Assembly (NCBI GenBank): GCA_001602435.1
Contig: CP012156.1
Span: 3,417,898 to 3,481,897, forward strand
DNA: 64,000 nt
Source: Hyphomonadaceae bacterium UKL13-1
GTDB taxonomy: Bacteria; Pseudomonadota; Alphaproteobacteria; Caulobacterales; Aquidulcibacteraceae
Direction of reading: 5' to 3'
The number at the start of each line of letters is the position of its first letter. The first letter of the stretch is position 1. Position numbers and translations under genes: made by a program. Below the pieces are notes generated by a model. The model was not told the origin of the DNA. It searched no databases and saw only the letters and a program-made list of their open reading frames with translations. Positions 42,391-51,263 of this stretch are shown here, one piece after another.

Positions 42391-43663
42391 GGGGCGGACC
42401 CTCAGCCAAGACATCGCCTGCCAGATAGAGCGAGCCGCAGATGAGCACGCGCGCAGGCCCGCCGGTCTGCGCCAAGGCAAGCTTTAACCCTTCTAGTGGC
42501 GTATCTGCAGGCTTGGCGTCAAAGCCCATTGCGCGTGCCAGCTCTGCCAATTCGGCGGGCGCACGCCCTGCATCCGAGGTGCGGATCGGAACCGTGATGA
42601 CTTCTGGCTTCAACGCTTGAAAGGCCTCAAAAAAGCCCGTCGGGTCTTTGGTGGCCAATTGGCCGGTGATCAGCACGAAGCGGCGCGGGTCCTTGGCTTG
42701 CAGGTTCGCGATATAGGATGCCGCCGCCGCTGCACCATGGGGGTTATGTCCGCCATCAAGCCATAATTCTGCCCCTGCTCCGGTCGCCATGTCTGCAAAA
42801 GGCCCGGCCTGCAGGCGCTGCATCCGAGCAGGCCAGCTGACGTTCTGCACGCCCGTGGCGATGGTAGCTTCATCCAAGCCATAAAGCGTCATGGCCACGA
42901 CGGCTGCACCGGCATTCTCCTGCTGGTGGTGACCGGCAAGGCCCGGCAAAGGCAAGTCCAGCAAGCGGTCTTGAGTTTGCACAATCAGTCGCCCGCGCTC
43001 GGCATAGCAATCCCAGTCGCGGCCAAACACCACGAGCGGCGCGCCCAAGGCTTCAGCACGACGCTCAATCACGGCTAAAGCTTCATCGGCTTGGCGGGAG
43101 ACAACGCACGGGATGTGCGGCTTTAAGATGCCGGCCTTCTCGCCAGCAATCTTGGCCAAGGTGTCGCCCAGCATCTCCTTATGGTCGAAATCAACCGGGG
43201 TGATTATGGTCAGCTTTGGCTTGGTGACGATATTGGTGGCATCTAATCGGCCACCTAGGCCGACTTCCAGCAAAGTCAGATCCGCCATGGTCTCGCTGAA
43301 GGCGACAAAGGCTGCGACTGTTTCGGCTTCAAAAACCGTCAGCGGGATTTGATTGCTCAAGGCTTGGATCCGGTGACCAATCTCCAAGAGCGCCTCTTCC
43401 TCGATGAAGCGCCCTGCGACCCGCCAGCGCTCGTGGATCGAGACCAGATGCGGCGAGGTATAAGCATGCACTGAAAGGCCCGCTGCCTCGGCCATCGCCC
43501 GCAAAAACGCGACCGTCGAGCCTTTGCCATTGGTGCCCGCGACATGAATGACTGGCGGGATCAAATCTTGCGGGCGGCCCAAAGCCTCCAAAGCCGCTGC
43601 AACGCGGGCAAGCCCCAGATCAATCTTGCGGGGGAAATTATAAAACAGGTCAGCGGCATTCAT
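42383..43663 (-). CDS. folC: Bifunctional folylpolyglutamate / dihydrofolate synthase
   Basis: A 426-residue Mur-ligase-type enzyme that adds glutamate to dihydropteroate and to folates. The P-loop is VAGTNGKGSTVAFLRAM; other motifs are YTSPHLVSIHERWRV, LLEVGLGGRLDATNIV, ITPVDFDHKEMLGDTLAKIAGEKAGIL, and LDGGHNPHGA. Length and order are normal. Usually accD lies upstream in proteobacteria; here the upstream gene is a PKHD hydroxylase. The stop overlaps the convergent GH42 stop by eight bases. Confidence 0.93.
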   Translation of the reverse strand: MNAADLFYNFPRKIDLGLARVAAALEALGRPQDLIPPVIHVAGTNGKGSTVAFLRAMAEAAGLSVHAYTSPHLVSIHERWRVAGRFIEEEALLEIGHRIQALSNQIPLTVFEAETVAAFVAFSETMADLTLLEVGLGGRLDATNIVTKPKLTIITPVDFDHKEMLGDTLAKIAGEKAGILKPHIPCVVSRQADEALAVIERRAEALGAPLVVFGRDWDCYAERGRLIVQTQDRLLDLPLPGLAGHHQQENAGAAVVAMTLYGLDEATIATGVQNVSWPARMQRLQAGPFADMATGAGAELWLDGGHNPHGAAAAASYIANLQAKDPRRFVLITGQLATKDPTGFFEAFQALKPEVITVPIRTSDAGRAPAELAELARAMGFDAKPADTPLEGLKLALAQTGGPARVLICGSLYLAGDVLAEGPPLN

Positions 43664-43667
43664 GGGA

Positions 43668-44327
43668 TTAGGATCGGCTCAACAGGCGTATCAGATTGGC
43701 TTCGGCCTTCTGTAGCGTCAGGCGCACCATCGGATCAACCTCGGGAATGTGGGCGAGGCTGGCGCGAACTTGGGCCAAATCAAACAGAGCTTCGCGGCCT
43801 TCGGCGGACAAGACCCGGCTCTCAATCCAACCAACCACGGCCAAGCGTTCCCCGCGCGTGACAAGCTCTACTTCATGCAAGCTGGTGGAGGGATAGAGCA
43901 CGAGGCTGCCTGCAGGCAATTTGATCGATTGGCGACCAGCAGCCTGCTCAACACACAAGGCACCACCATCATAGCTATCGGGCTCGGACAGGAAGAGGGT
44001 GAAGGACAGGTCAGAGCGAACGCCATTCATATAGGCATTGTCGACATGCAGGCCGTACGCCATGCCGGGTTGATAGCGCGAGATCAGGATCGGCCCATAG
44101 GTCTTCACTTGCGCAGCGGCTTGAAACACATCGTGACGCTCAATCGCGCGCTGAACAAATTCGATCACAGCGTCGGCCGCCGCCCCGCTGGCCTGCTGGT
44201 TGTTTTTGACCGTCTTGGCCAGCGCACCGGCCGTGGCTTTGCCATCGATAAAGACGAGCGCCTCTACCTCCGCATGGACGCGCTCAAGGTCTTCAGTTCC
44301 CAGTATCTGGTCGATCGTAATTAACAT
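43668..44327 (-). CDS. PKHD-type Fe(II)/2-oxoglutarate hydroxylase (PiuC/YbiX-like)
   Basis: A 219-residue oxygenase. The iron site HxD is in YGLHVDNAY and the distal His and 2-oxoglutarate-binding Arg in SLHEVELVTRGERLAVVGW. LKVFVDG-like ALVFIDGKATAG and PILISRYQPGM are family features. PiuC/YbiX genes typically accompany siderophore receptors and are iron-repressed; the inverted repeat at 44340 just upstream fits that. Start ATG at 44327; a GTG two codons earlier is an alternative. Only four bases separate it from folC, so both may be one transcript. Confidence 0.9.
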   Translation of the reverse strand: MLITIDQILGTEDLERVHAEVEALVFIDGKATAGALAKTVKNNQQASGAAADAVIEFVQRAIERHDVFQAAAQVKTYGPILISRYQPGMAYGLHVDNAYMNGVRSDLSFTLFLSEPDSYDGGALCVEQAAGRQSIKLPAGSLVLYPSTSLHEVELVTRGERLAVVGWIESRVLSAEGREALFDLAQVRASLAHIPEVDPMVRLTLQKAEANLIRLLSRS

Positions 44328-44339
44328 CAGCACCCTACC

Positions 44340-44360
44340 TGCAAACGACTTGCATTTTCA
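44340..44360. promoter_or_regulatory. Fur-like inverted repeat
   Basis: TGCAA-ACGAC-TTGCA followed by TTTTCA, lying between the divergent PKHD hydroxylase and the lipoprotein genes, 13 bases upstream of the hydroxylase start. TGCAA/TTGCA repeats resemble iron-regulator boxes of alphaproteobacteria. The neighbouring PiuC-type gene makes this plausible; no binding data. Confidence 0.45.
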
Positions 44361-44413
44361 TCTAGCCTCGGCCACACTCACAAAACAGTGATTTTCGCAG
44401 CAAGGAAGTAGAT

Positions 44414-45268
44414 ATGATTGAGTTCAAGCCCCGCATGTGGACCTTGATGGGTGTCAGCGCAATGGCCTTGGTCGGTGTCGCCGCGTGCCAACCGGGCGGC
44501 GAGGGCGGAACCGCCGCAGCAGATGGCGAGAAGGCTGCAGCCTCTAGCAAAGCAGGTGAAGGTGAAGGCGAGGGGGCGAAACCCGCGCCCGCCCCGGCAG
44601 CCGCTAGCGCAGGCGGGGAAAGTGGCGAAGCCGGTGCCGCGAACGCTTATTCGAATGTTGACGCCGCCTCTTGGCTCGGCCTGCGAGTTACGCATTTGAG
44701 TGGCTTCTTGCTGATCGCGCAAAAATCCTTTGCTGCGGGACAGGTGGATGAAGCCTCGATCCTCATTTCCCAAGGCTTGTTGGAAGTCTATCAGCCAGAT
44801 GCGGCAGAACTGGATAGCAAAGTCAAAGACTTAAAGCCCGCCTATGACGCCGTCGTCGCCGCGATTGATGGCAAGAAGAACAAGGCCGAAATCGAAGCCG
44901 CCTTTACAAAAGCCTTTAAAGTGACCCAAGCCGCGCAAACCAGTGCGGCCGCATCTGACAGCGACGTGATTAAAGGCATGCTGGGCATTGCATCGGGCCT
45001 CTATAGCGGTGTGGTTCATCCAGACGGCAATGATCCAACCGAGTATCAGCATTCTTACGGCGCTGTGCTCGCTGCCGATCAGGCCTTCAAATCTGCGCAA
45101 AGCAAGCTGGTCGGCAAGGATGAGAAGCGTACGGCGCAATTGGCCAAGGATATCGCCGCGTTGGTGGCTCTTTTCCCCAGCGTGACGATTCCAGACGCGC
45201 CAGCGGCCACAGCTACGGTGACGGCGGCTGCTTCGCGTGCCGAATTGGCTTTGTCGGGCATTCGCTAG
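44414..45268 (+). CDS. Lipoprotein of unknown function
   Basis: A 284-residue predicted lipoprotein. The signal ends in the lipobox VAAC (Cys25), then a 50-residue low-complexity linker rich in Gly, Ala, Glu and Pro, then a helical domain (about 80-280) starting ASWLGLRVTHLSGFLLIAQKSF. The domain is alanine- and lysine-rich without motifs I can assign. AAGGAAG precedes the ATG. Position opposite a probable Fur-like site suggests an iron-linked, perhaps EfeO/imelysin-like, envelope role, but this is inference from context and there is no HxxE metal motif I can point to. Confidence 0.7.
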   Translation: MIEFKPRMWTLMGVSAMALVGVAACQPGGEGGTAAADGEKAAASSKAGEGEGEGAKPAPAPAAASAGGESGEAGAANAYSNVDAASWLGLRVTHLSGFLLIAQKSFAAGQVDEASILISQGLLEVYQPDAAELDSKVKDLKPAYDAVVAAIDGKKNKAEIEAAFTKAFKVTQAAQTSAAASDSDVIKGMLGIASGLYSGVVHPDGNDPTEYQHSYGAVLAADQAFKSAQSKLVGKDEKRTAQLAKDIAALVALFPSVTIPDAPAATATVTAAASRAELALSGIR

Positions 45269-45304
45269 CCTCTTTTACTTCGGGTTCGGCCTCCCCATAT
45301 CGGG

Positions 45305-45718
45305 ATGATGCAGAATTTCGCTTTTACTTATCCGCGTGAACCCAGCCTTGATGATCTCTCTCTTCTGGCAGACGAGGCGTTTGCGCGCCTGCCAGAGCCG
45401 TTTCGCGTGGCGTGCGGGCGAGTGGTGTTTCGGGTGGCTGAGGGCGCAGACCCTGCCACCTTGCATGGATTAGGGCTGCGCCATCCCTTGCAATTGGCTG
45501 GCCTTTACCGGGGTGCCAGTGTGCGCGCAGATTTAGCCAACTCTGGCTTTCTGCCACCGCCTGAAGTCTGGCTCTACCGGGCAGCCATTGTGAATGAATG
45601 GCGCGCACGCGGCGATGTGAGCTTGGAAGATATGGTCAGCCACGTGCTGGTGCATGAGATTGGCCATCATATGGGCTTGTCCGATGCGGATATGGAGCGT
45701 TTGGAGGCGGAAGCTTAA
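45305..45718 (+). CDS. Minimal zincin metallopeptidase-family protein
   Basis: A 137-residue protein of the small 'metallopeptidase family' (zincin-like, PF06262 type). The zinc motif HEIGHHMGL (HExxHH) lies near the C-terminus, and N-terminal LSLLADEAFARLPEPF is characteristic. Activity of these small proteins is unproven. Two ATGs in tandem (45305 and 45308) may serve as start. It follows the lipoprotein gene by 36 bases and converges with the MFS gene. Confidence 0.85.
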   Translation: MMQNFAFTYPREPSLDDLSLLADEAFARLPEPFRVACGRVVFRVAEGADPATLHGLGLRHPLQLAGLYRGASVRADLANSGFLPPPEVWLYRAAIVNEWRARGDVSLEDMVSHVLVHEIGHHMGLSDADMERLEAEA

Positions 45719-45728
45719 ACTCGGTAGC

Positions 45729-46994
45729 CTAAACGCCGGGCTGATCTGGCGGGCTTTCTTCCATGGGGGCACCGACCAAGTGCTTGCTGGTGAGGCCATA
45801 GACCGCCAATAGGAACAGCACCAAGGCGCACAGCACAAAGGGCGCTTGATGGCTGACCAGCGCATAAAGGCCGGCCCCGAAAATGGGTGCGACCACAAAT
45901 CCCGCGCCATTTGCGGCCACGACAAGGCCAGCGACGCTGCCTTGGTCATCCTGACTAACCGCCAAGGAAGCGCCACCCGTAAAGCCCGGACGCGCCAGAC
46001 CAAAGCCCAGCCCCACCAAAGCTTGCGCGACCGATAAAGTCCCAAAACTATCGCCAAAGGCCGTCAAAGCAGCGCCGGAACCGGTGACGATACAGCCCCA
46101 TACAATCAATCCACGCGGCGATAGACTGAGGCGCGGAATCAAAACCAGTTGCGCGATGATTTGCGCCATGGCCCCCAGCGCCAAGGCGACAGCGGTTAAG
46201 GTCGCGCCTTCACGCGGGCTCACCCCCAGCCGGTCGATGAAATAGAATGAGACTTGCTGAAACATCACCGCCGTCACCGCGGACAAGGCGACCCCAAACA
46301 TCAACCAAGGCCGCACCGAAGGGTTGAGAGCCAACCGCCACACCGAGGAGGGTGCCGCAGACCTTTTGGCCGATGGCGTGATATCGATGCTCGGCAGGAA
46401 AAAGCGTGCCGAAAGTGCACCAATGATCGCCAAGGTCGTGGTGGCAAATAAGGGTGCAAGTAAGCCCATATTCGCAATCATGCCGGCGGCCAAGGCAGGG
46501 CCAGCTGCCGAGCCGAAGGCAAAGGCAGAGGTCACGGCTGCAATCTCTCGCGTGCGAATTTCAGGCGTCGTCGTGTCGGCGACATAGGCTTGGGCCGCTG
46601 GATTTGTGGCCGAGCCAAAGGCCCCGAAAATCAAGCGCGCCGTGGCCAAACTTAGAAACAACGTCAGCCAATGAAAATGATCCATCAAGCCAATTGCCGC
46701 AATCAAGGTGAAGGAACCGGTTGACAGCGCATAAGCGCTCAGCCCCATCACAATCATCGGCTTGCGGCCTTTGCTGTCACTCAAGCGCCCCCAAACTGGG
46801 CTCGTCAGCACCCAAAGGACAGCAGACAAAGTGAAAATGGCTGAGACTGACCAATCCGGCATGCCAGTTTCTCGGGCGATTGGCGGTAGAACCGCAAACA
46901 ACATTGAATTGCCAATGCCGACAATCGCCAGGCACGCAAACAAAAGCCGATAAGTTTGTTTGGGAACGTGTGGACTGTGACTGTTTTCGGCCAT
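45729..46994 (-). CDS. MFS transporter
   Basis: A 421-residue transporter with twelve predicted helices. The loop 2-3 motif appears as VWGRLSDSKGRKPMIVMGLSAY, the major facilitator signature, and a partial repeat lies in the second half (SLSPRGLIVWGC). The pattern resembles DHA1-type drug or tetracycline exporters, but the cargo is not known. It is divergent from motA across 247 bases; a TATAAT at 47057-47062 could serve as -10 for one of them, though no matching -35 is seen. Confidence 0.88.
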   Translation of the reverse strand: MAENSHSPHVPKQTYRLLFACLAIVGIGNSMLFAVLPPIARETGMPDWSVSAIFTLSAVLWVLTSPVWGRLSDSKGRKPMIVMGLSAYALSTGSFTLIAAIGLMDHFHWLTLFLSLATARLIFGAFGSATNPAAQAYVADTTTPEIRTREIAAVTSAFAFGSAAGPALAAGMIANMGLLAPLFATTTLAIIGALSARFFLPSIDITPSAKRSAAPSSVWRLALNPSVRPWLMFGVALSAVTAVMFQQVSFYFIDRLGVSPREGATLTAVALALGAMAQIIAQLVLIPRLSLSPRGLIVWGCIVTGSGAALTAFGDSFGTLSVAQALVGLGFGLARPGFTGGASLAVSQDDQGSVAGLVVAANGAGFVVAPIFGAGLYALVSHQAPFVLCALVLFLLAVYGLTSKHLVGAPMEESPPDQPGV

Positions 46995-47241
46995 GGGCGA
47001 GAGCTCGTCTGGGTTTGCAATTTATCGGATTAGAGCGGGCCAAGGCCACGATTGGTTATAATTCCATGCGACGTTTTTCGACAAAGGCCAAGTAAATTCG
47101 GCATTTGATTGATCTTGGAAAGACTTCAAAAACCTTTTTTGCACCGCCTGTTAAGTCTTGTCCTGTAAGGGTAGCGGCAAGCAGTTTGAGTGTCTGGTGC
47201 GGCTTAGCACCTTTCGATTACTCCAGAATGGGTTTCGCACT

Positions 47242-48111
47242 ATGTTTCTCGTCGTCGGTCTTCTGATCGTTTTTGGCATGGTCTTTGGTGGGTTTGCGCT
47301 CGCAGGCGGCCACTTTGACGTGATTATCCATGCCGCACCTCTCGAATTTATGATGATTTTCGGTGCCGCTATCGGTGCCTTCGTGATTGGCAACTCGATT
47401 GAGACCATCAAGGCCACGGGCGCAGGCATTGGCAAGATTGCCGGTGGTCCTAAATGGAAAGCACAAGACTATCAGGATCTGTTGGTCTTGTTATTCGCGC
47501 TAACCAAAACGATGAAGGCCAAAGGCGTTGTGGCTTTGGAAGCTCACATCGAGAAGCCAGAAGATAGCGCCATTTTCAAGCGTTATCCCAAGATTTTGAA
47601 AGATCACCACGCAACGGACTTCATTTGCGACACTTTGCGCATGATGACGATGAACTTGGATGATCCCCATCAGGTCGAAGCCGCGATGGAAAAGCAGCTG
47701 GAAAAGCACCATCACGAAGCGCATGGCGCGTCACACGCCTTGCAATCCATGGCTGACGGTTTGCCGGCTCTTGGGATTGTGGCCGCCGTGTTGGGGATCG
47801 TGAAAACCATGGGCGCGATCACCGAGCCTCCCGCCGTCTTGGGTGGGATGATTGGTAAAGCGCTCGTCGGTACCTTCTTGGGCGTGTTCTTGGCGTACGG
47901 CATCGTGGGCCCGATGGCGACGCGCTTGGTCCAAGTCTTGGATGAAGAGCATCAATTCTACAAAATCATCATGGATGTTTTGGTCGCCCACTTGCATGGC
48001 AATGCCGCCCAGGTATCGGTAGAAATCGGCCGCGGCAGTGTTCCAAGCTCGCTCGCCCCTTCGTTTGCGAAGCTGGAAGAAGCTTTAAACAACATGCCTA
48101 ACGACGCATAA
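47242..48111 (+). CDS. motA: Flagellar motor stator protein MotA
   Basis: A 289-residue stator subunit that with MotB forms the proton channel driving flagellar rotation. Helices 1-2 (FLVVGLLIVFGMVFGGFALAGG, LEFMMIFGAAIGAFVIGNS) and 3-4 (LPALGIVAAVLGIVKTMGAI, LVGTFLGVFLAYGIVGPMATRL) are in place, with the large charged cytoplasmic loop between (about 70-190). I chose the ATG at 47242; an in-frame start at 47158 adds 28 unlike residues. motB is not adjacent, as in Caulobacter where the two genes are unlinked. It suggests a motile organism. Confidence 0.93.
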   Translation: MFLVVGLLIVFGMVFGGFALAGGHFDVIIHAAPLEFMMIFGAAIGAFVIGNSIETIKATGAGIGKIAGGPKWKAQDYQDLLVLLFALTKTMKAKGVVALEAHIEKPEDSAIFKRYPKILKDHHATDFICDTLRMMTMNLDDPHQVEAAMEKQLEKHHHEAHGASHALQSMADGLPALGIVAAVLGIVKTMGAITEPPAVLGGMIGKALVGTFLGVFLAYGIVGPMATRLVQVLDEEHQFYKIIMDVLVAHLHGNAAQVSVEIGRGSVPSSLAPSFAKLEEALNNMPNDA

Positions 48112-48407
48112 GTGATCGAAAACATCAGGAAAACTAGATTTACTTGCGATGATTTCGGCCTATGTTGTTGTCAGTTAACATCGGCGTTCTAAGCTTAAGC
48201 AGTTGATATTGCTTTTAGTTAACAAGGATTTCCACCCGCAGCAGCTATGCCGTTGCGGGTATGGACACGCCTTTGTTACGGCGAAATCGCATAGCAGGCT
48301 TAGCAAAAGTTGCTGATGTAACGCTATTGCTTCATGACGAGACACCTTCTAATGAACCCGTCACTGCGCCCGAGACGAGGCGTTCAGGGCAAAGAAGGAA
48401 TTATACA

Positions 48408-48686
48408 ATGATCGAGCTCAAGAAGCTTTTCGCAGCAGCAGCAGTTGTTGCAGTTCTCGGCGTTTCCGCATGCGGCAAGCCAGCTGAAACCACCAACACC
48501 GTTGACGCAGCTGCAACTGAAGCAGCTAACGTTGTTGACGCAGCAGCTACCGAAGCAACCAACGCAGTTGACGCAGCAGCTACCGAAGCAACCAACGCAG
48601 TTGACGCAGCAGCTACCGAAGCAACCAACACCGTTGACGCGGCTGCTGGTGCAGCTGTGAACGCAGTCACCGAAGAAAAGAAGTAA
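48408..48686 (+). CDS. Small lipoprotein made of 11-residue repeats
   Basis: A 92-residue lipoprotein. The signal MIELKKLFAAAAVVAVLGVSAC ends in a lipobox (VSAC, Cys22). The mature part is five tandem 11-residue units of the form VDAAATEATNA, ending in a charged tail EEKK. Alanine-rich 11-mers suggest a long amphipathic helix or right-handed coiled coil, as in Lpp-like or LEA-like proteins. AAGAAGGA lies nine bases before the ATG, and a strong terminator follows, so it is a separate unit. In the 296 bases upstream I see two GTTAAC hexamers but no defined promoter. Function unknown. Confidence 0.8.
   Translation: MIELKKLFAAAAVVAVLGVSACGKPAETTNTVDAAATEAANVVDAAATEATNAVDAAATEATNAVDAAATEATNTVDAAAGAAVNAVTEEKK
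48501..48665 (+). repeat. Five 33-bp tandem repeats inside the lipoprotein gene
   Basis: Units start at 48501, 48534, 48567, 48600 and 48633. Units two and three are identical, unit four differs at its end, and units one and five are diverged. The 33-base length keeps the frame, so copy number can vary by slippage without breaking the gene. Confidence 0.9.
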
Positions 48687-48692
48687 GTCACT

Positions 48693-48714
48693 TACTTTCG
48701 CTTGAGCGAAAGTA
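48693..48714 (+). other. Hairpin just after the repeat lipoprotein
   Basis: TACTTTCGCT-TG-AGCGAAAGTA, a perfect ten-pair stem seven bases after the stop codon. It may protect the 3' end of a stable mRNA or serve as a first pause before the terminator. Confidence 0.6.
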
Positions 48715-48723
48715 GATGCGCGA

Positions 48724-48749
48724 AAGGCCGCCCACTGGGCGGCCTTTTT
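48724..48749 (+). terminator. Rho-independent terminator
   Basis: AAGGCCGCCC, a three-base loop, GGGCGGCCTT and a T tract (48724-48749). This is a textbook intrinsic terminator and ends the lipoprotein transcript before mnmC. Confidence 0.92.
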
Positions 48750-48804
48750 GCGTTAGTCTTGCCTGAAGCCATGATGCCGATCGAGTAGGGAGAGTCGAAA
48801 AGTC

Positions 48805-50658
48805 GTGATCATCCCTGCCGCGCGCTTACCGCCTGAAGCCGACATTCGTTTCGATGATACAGGCCTGATCATCGGTGAGGCCTTTAACGACAGTTATTTT
48901 TCGCGCGACAATGGCCTCGAAGAAACGCGCAAAGTTTTTTTGGAAGGCTGCGGCCTGCCCGAGGCTTGGTTAGGACGGGCAAGCTTTACGATAGCTGAGC
49001 TTGGCTTCGGAACTGGGCTGAACGTTCTCGCGACTTGGGACTTATGGTGCAAGCATCGGCAAGCGGGCCAAACCCTTCACTTCATCACCACCGAAGCCTT
49101 CCTGATGGCTGCTATGCATGCCGCGAAGGCACACGCGCACTGGCCGGAACTGGCCGAACTATCCCGGCGCTTACTGGCACGCTGGCCTGTGCGGGCTTTT
49201 GGCTCTCAACGCATCTGGTTTGCGGAAGATGGCTTCTGCCTGACGATCTTGATCGGACCTGCACTGCGGTGCCTGCAAGCCATGGATTTTAAGGCCGATG
49301 CCTGGTTCCTTGATGGGTTTGCGCCCAGCCGGAATGACGACATGTGGTCGCCGGAGCTTTTGCAAGAAGTAGCGCGGTTATGTGCGCCCGGAGCCCGGCT
49401 CGCCACTTACTCTGTTGCGGGCGCGGTCCGCCGTGGTCTTGAAACCTGTGGCTTTGCCGTCAGCCGCATGCCGGGCTTTGGCTCCAAGCGTCAAAGATTG
49501 GAAGCGGTTTGGCCGGGTGAGCGGGCAGGCGCTCCTGCCAAGCCAGCCTCTGTGTTGCTGATTGGGGGCGGTATTGCTGGGGCAGCGACCGCTCATGCGT
49601 TTGCCCGCAGAGGTATTCGGGTTGCGTTATTGGACGGAGACCCTTGCGGCCAGTCCAAGGCTAGCCACAATCCTGCAGCTCTGGTTATGCCCCGCTTAGA
49701 CCGCGGCGACACACGCGAAGCGCGCTTCTTCCGCGCGGCTTATCTTTCTGCCACCAGCCTCTATCACAGTCTGGGCGACGAGGTTTTCGCGCCGATACAG
49801 GTTCAGGAATTAGCCGGCGATGACCGCGACAACTTACGGCTCGGCGACTTGGCTGAAAATCCGCCATTGCCACCTGAGCTATTGAGCCAGATCGAAGGCG
49901 GTGGGTTGCTGCATCGGACGGGTGGTTTGGTTTATCCAGACCGGCTTTTGCCCCGTCTCACTCAAAATGCGAGGCGTCACCCTGTGACCGCCGTCGCCCT
50001 GCGCTTTTTAGATGGCCAATGGCAGGCCCTAAATGACCTTGGTGACATTGTGGCCCAAGCCGAAATTTGTGTGGTTGCCTCGGGGACGCAACTGACCCGT
50101 TTTGTGAAACTGGAGACTGAGTTAGAGGGGCGTGCCGGCCAGATCAGTCTGGCCCAAATCGACGGCCCCCTGCCCGAAACGGCCTTAGCCGGCGGACCCT
50201 ATGCAGCGGCGTTTCATGGCCAACTTCTATTCGGCGCGACGTTTGACCCATGGGATCTCGCGCGATCTGACAAGCCAGAGGTCACGGTCTCGGGCCATTC
50301 CCAGAACGTCGAAACCTTGTCCGAGATTGCGCCAGAGCTTGCGGCCCGCATTGAGCTCAAAACCGCTTTTGGCCGCGCCAGCGTGCGGGTGGCGGCCAAG
50401 GATCGTTTGCCGATTGCCGGGGCGACCCTATCGAAGGCTGGCGAGGATGGTGCTGGCCTGTTTGTGCTGGGTGCGCTTGGCTCACGTGGATTTACCACCG
50501 CCCATTGGCTTGCCGAGCATGTCGCGTCTCTTGCTTGTGATGAGCCTAGTCCTCTGGAGCGCGAGGTGGCGGCGGCTGTGTCGCCACAACGCTTTGAGCT
50601 GCGCCGCCATAAGGGCCTGACGCAACAACCCCGCCCGGCGGATAAGCCGACAGCGTAA
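48805..50658 (+). CDS. mnmC: Bifunctional tRNA wobble-uridine enzyme MnmC
   Basis: A 617-residue enzyme completing mnm5s2U34 in tRNAs. The N-terminal SAM methyltransferase (about 1-240) has FTIAELGFGTGLNVLATWDL and AWFLDGFAPSRNDDMWS. The C-terminal FAD oxidase (about 250-600) has LLIGGGIAGAATAHAFARRG. Both domains are complete. It starts with GTG at 48805, with AGGGAGAG upstream. Its last 113 bases overlap the convergent tetR gene. Confidence 0.92.
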   Translation: MIIPAARLPPEADIRFDDTGLIIGEAFNDSYFSRDNGLEETRKVFLEGCGLPEAWLGRASFTIAELGFGTGLNVLATWDLWCKHRQAGQTLHFITTEAFLMAAMHAAKAHAHWPELAELSRRLLARWPVRAFGSQRIWFAEDGFCLTILIGPALRCLQAMDFKADAWFLDGFAPSRNDDMWSPELLQEVARLCAPGARLATYSVAGAVRRGLETCGFAVSRMPGFGSKRQRLEAVWPGERAGAPAKPASVLLIGGGIAGAATAHAFARRGIRVALLDGDPCGQSKASHNPAALVMPRLDRGDTREARFFRAAYLSATSLYHSLGDEVFAPIQVQELAGDDRDNLRLGDLAENPPLPPELLSQIEGGGLLHRTGGLVYPDRLLPRLTQNARRHPVTAVALRFLDGQWQALNDLGDIVAQAEICVVASGTQLTRFVKLETELEGRAGQISLAQIDGPLPETALAGGPYAAAFHGQLLFGATFDPWDLARSDKPEVTVSGHSQNVETLSEIAPELAARIELKTAFGRASVRVAAKDRLPIAGATLSKAGEDGAGLFVLGALGSRGFTTAHWLAEHVASLACDEPSPLEREVAAAVSPQRFELRRHKGLTQQPRPADKPTA

Positions 50659-51223
50659 TCCGTACTGCCTCGTCGGCAATCTGCTCACGCGCACCTGAAT
50701 TTTTGGAGGCGGGACTAACCAAAAGCCCGTACCAAATCGTCTGATGTTCGATGTAAGCACTGAGCAGGCGAAAAGCTTCCTTGATCTGTTGCCGATCCAG
50801 CAGCCCCACCTCAGCACAGGCCTGAAGGGGCGGCATGCATAATTGTTCAAGCGCGGACCTGATCTGTCGACACATAGAGCGCCGAAACATCAAAGGAATA
50901 TTGTTGTGCTCGATCGGCGCACGGATCAGGTCCCGAAAAAGAGCCGAGTCACAAAGCGCGTGATAGCGATCTGAAGCTTGCAACAATTGATTGATCGGGT
51001 CTCCCGCTTCAATCGGAGGCTTCGCCAGAATCTTGAGTTTCTCTATGCCCCAAGCCAAAACAGCCCGGAATAGGGCATCCTTGGACTCAAAAGCCTTATA
51101 AATGGAGGCCGTGGAGATTTCGCTGCGGGCGGCAATCTCACTGACTTTGGCATTCCAGAACCCCAATTCAAAAAAAAGGTCGCCAGCCACATCAAGGATT
51201 TGTTGTACCTGTTGGGATTGCAT
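50546..51223 (-). CDS. TetR-family regulator
   Basis: A 225-residue regulator. The helix-turn-helix is VSEIAARSEISTASIYKAFESKDALFRAVLAWG (about residues 28-60), followed by a ligand-binding helical domain. The start is the ATG at 51223 (MQSQQVQQILD); longer upstream frames are non-homologous. The C-terminal 37 or so residues (proline/glycine-rich) are encoded antisense to the end of mnmC and look like an extension created by loss of an earlier stop. It is divergent from the WecG-type gene and may control it through the palindrome at 51264-51281. Confidence 0.88.
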   Translation of the reverse strand: MQSQQVQQILDVAGDLFFELGFWNAKVSEIAARSEISTASIYKAFESKDALFRAVLAWGIEKLKILAKPPIEAGDPINQLLQASDRYHALCDSALFRDLIRAPIEHNNIPLMFRRSMCRQIRSALEQLCMPPLQACAEVGLLDRQQIKEAFRLLSAYIEHQTIWYGLLVSPASKNSGAREQIADEAVRITLSAYPPGGVVASGPYGGAAQSVVATQPPPPRAPED

Positions 51224-51263
51224 AAATTTTTCCACATGAGGACTAGGCGCAATCTTGCACAAC

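Noticed and set aside
47190-47241. Sigma-54 promoter before motA (TGGTGCGGCTTAGCA)
   Set aside because: The GG and GC elements are one base too close to each other, and no activator site is seen.
48501-48665. CRISPR-like array
   Set aside because: The 33-bp units are directly tandem without spacers and encode an in-frame 11-residue repeat.
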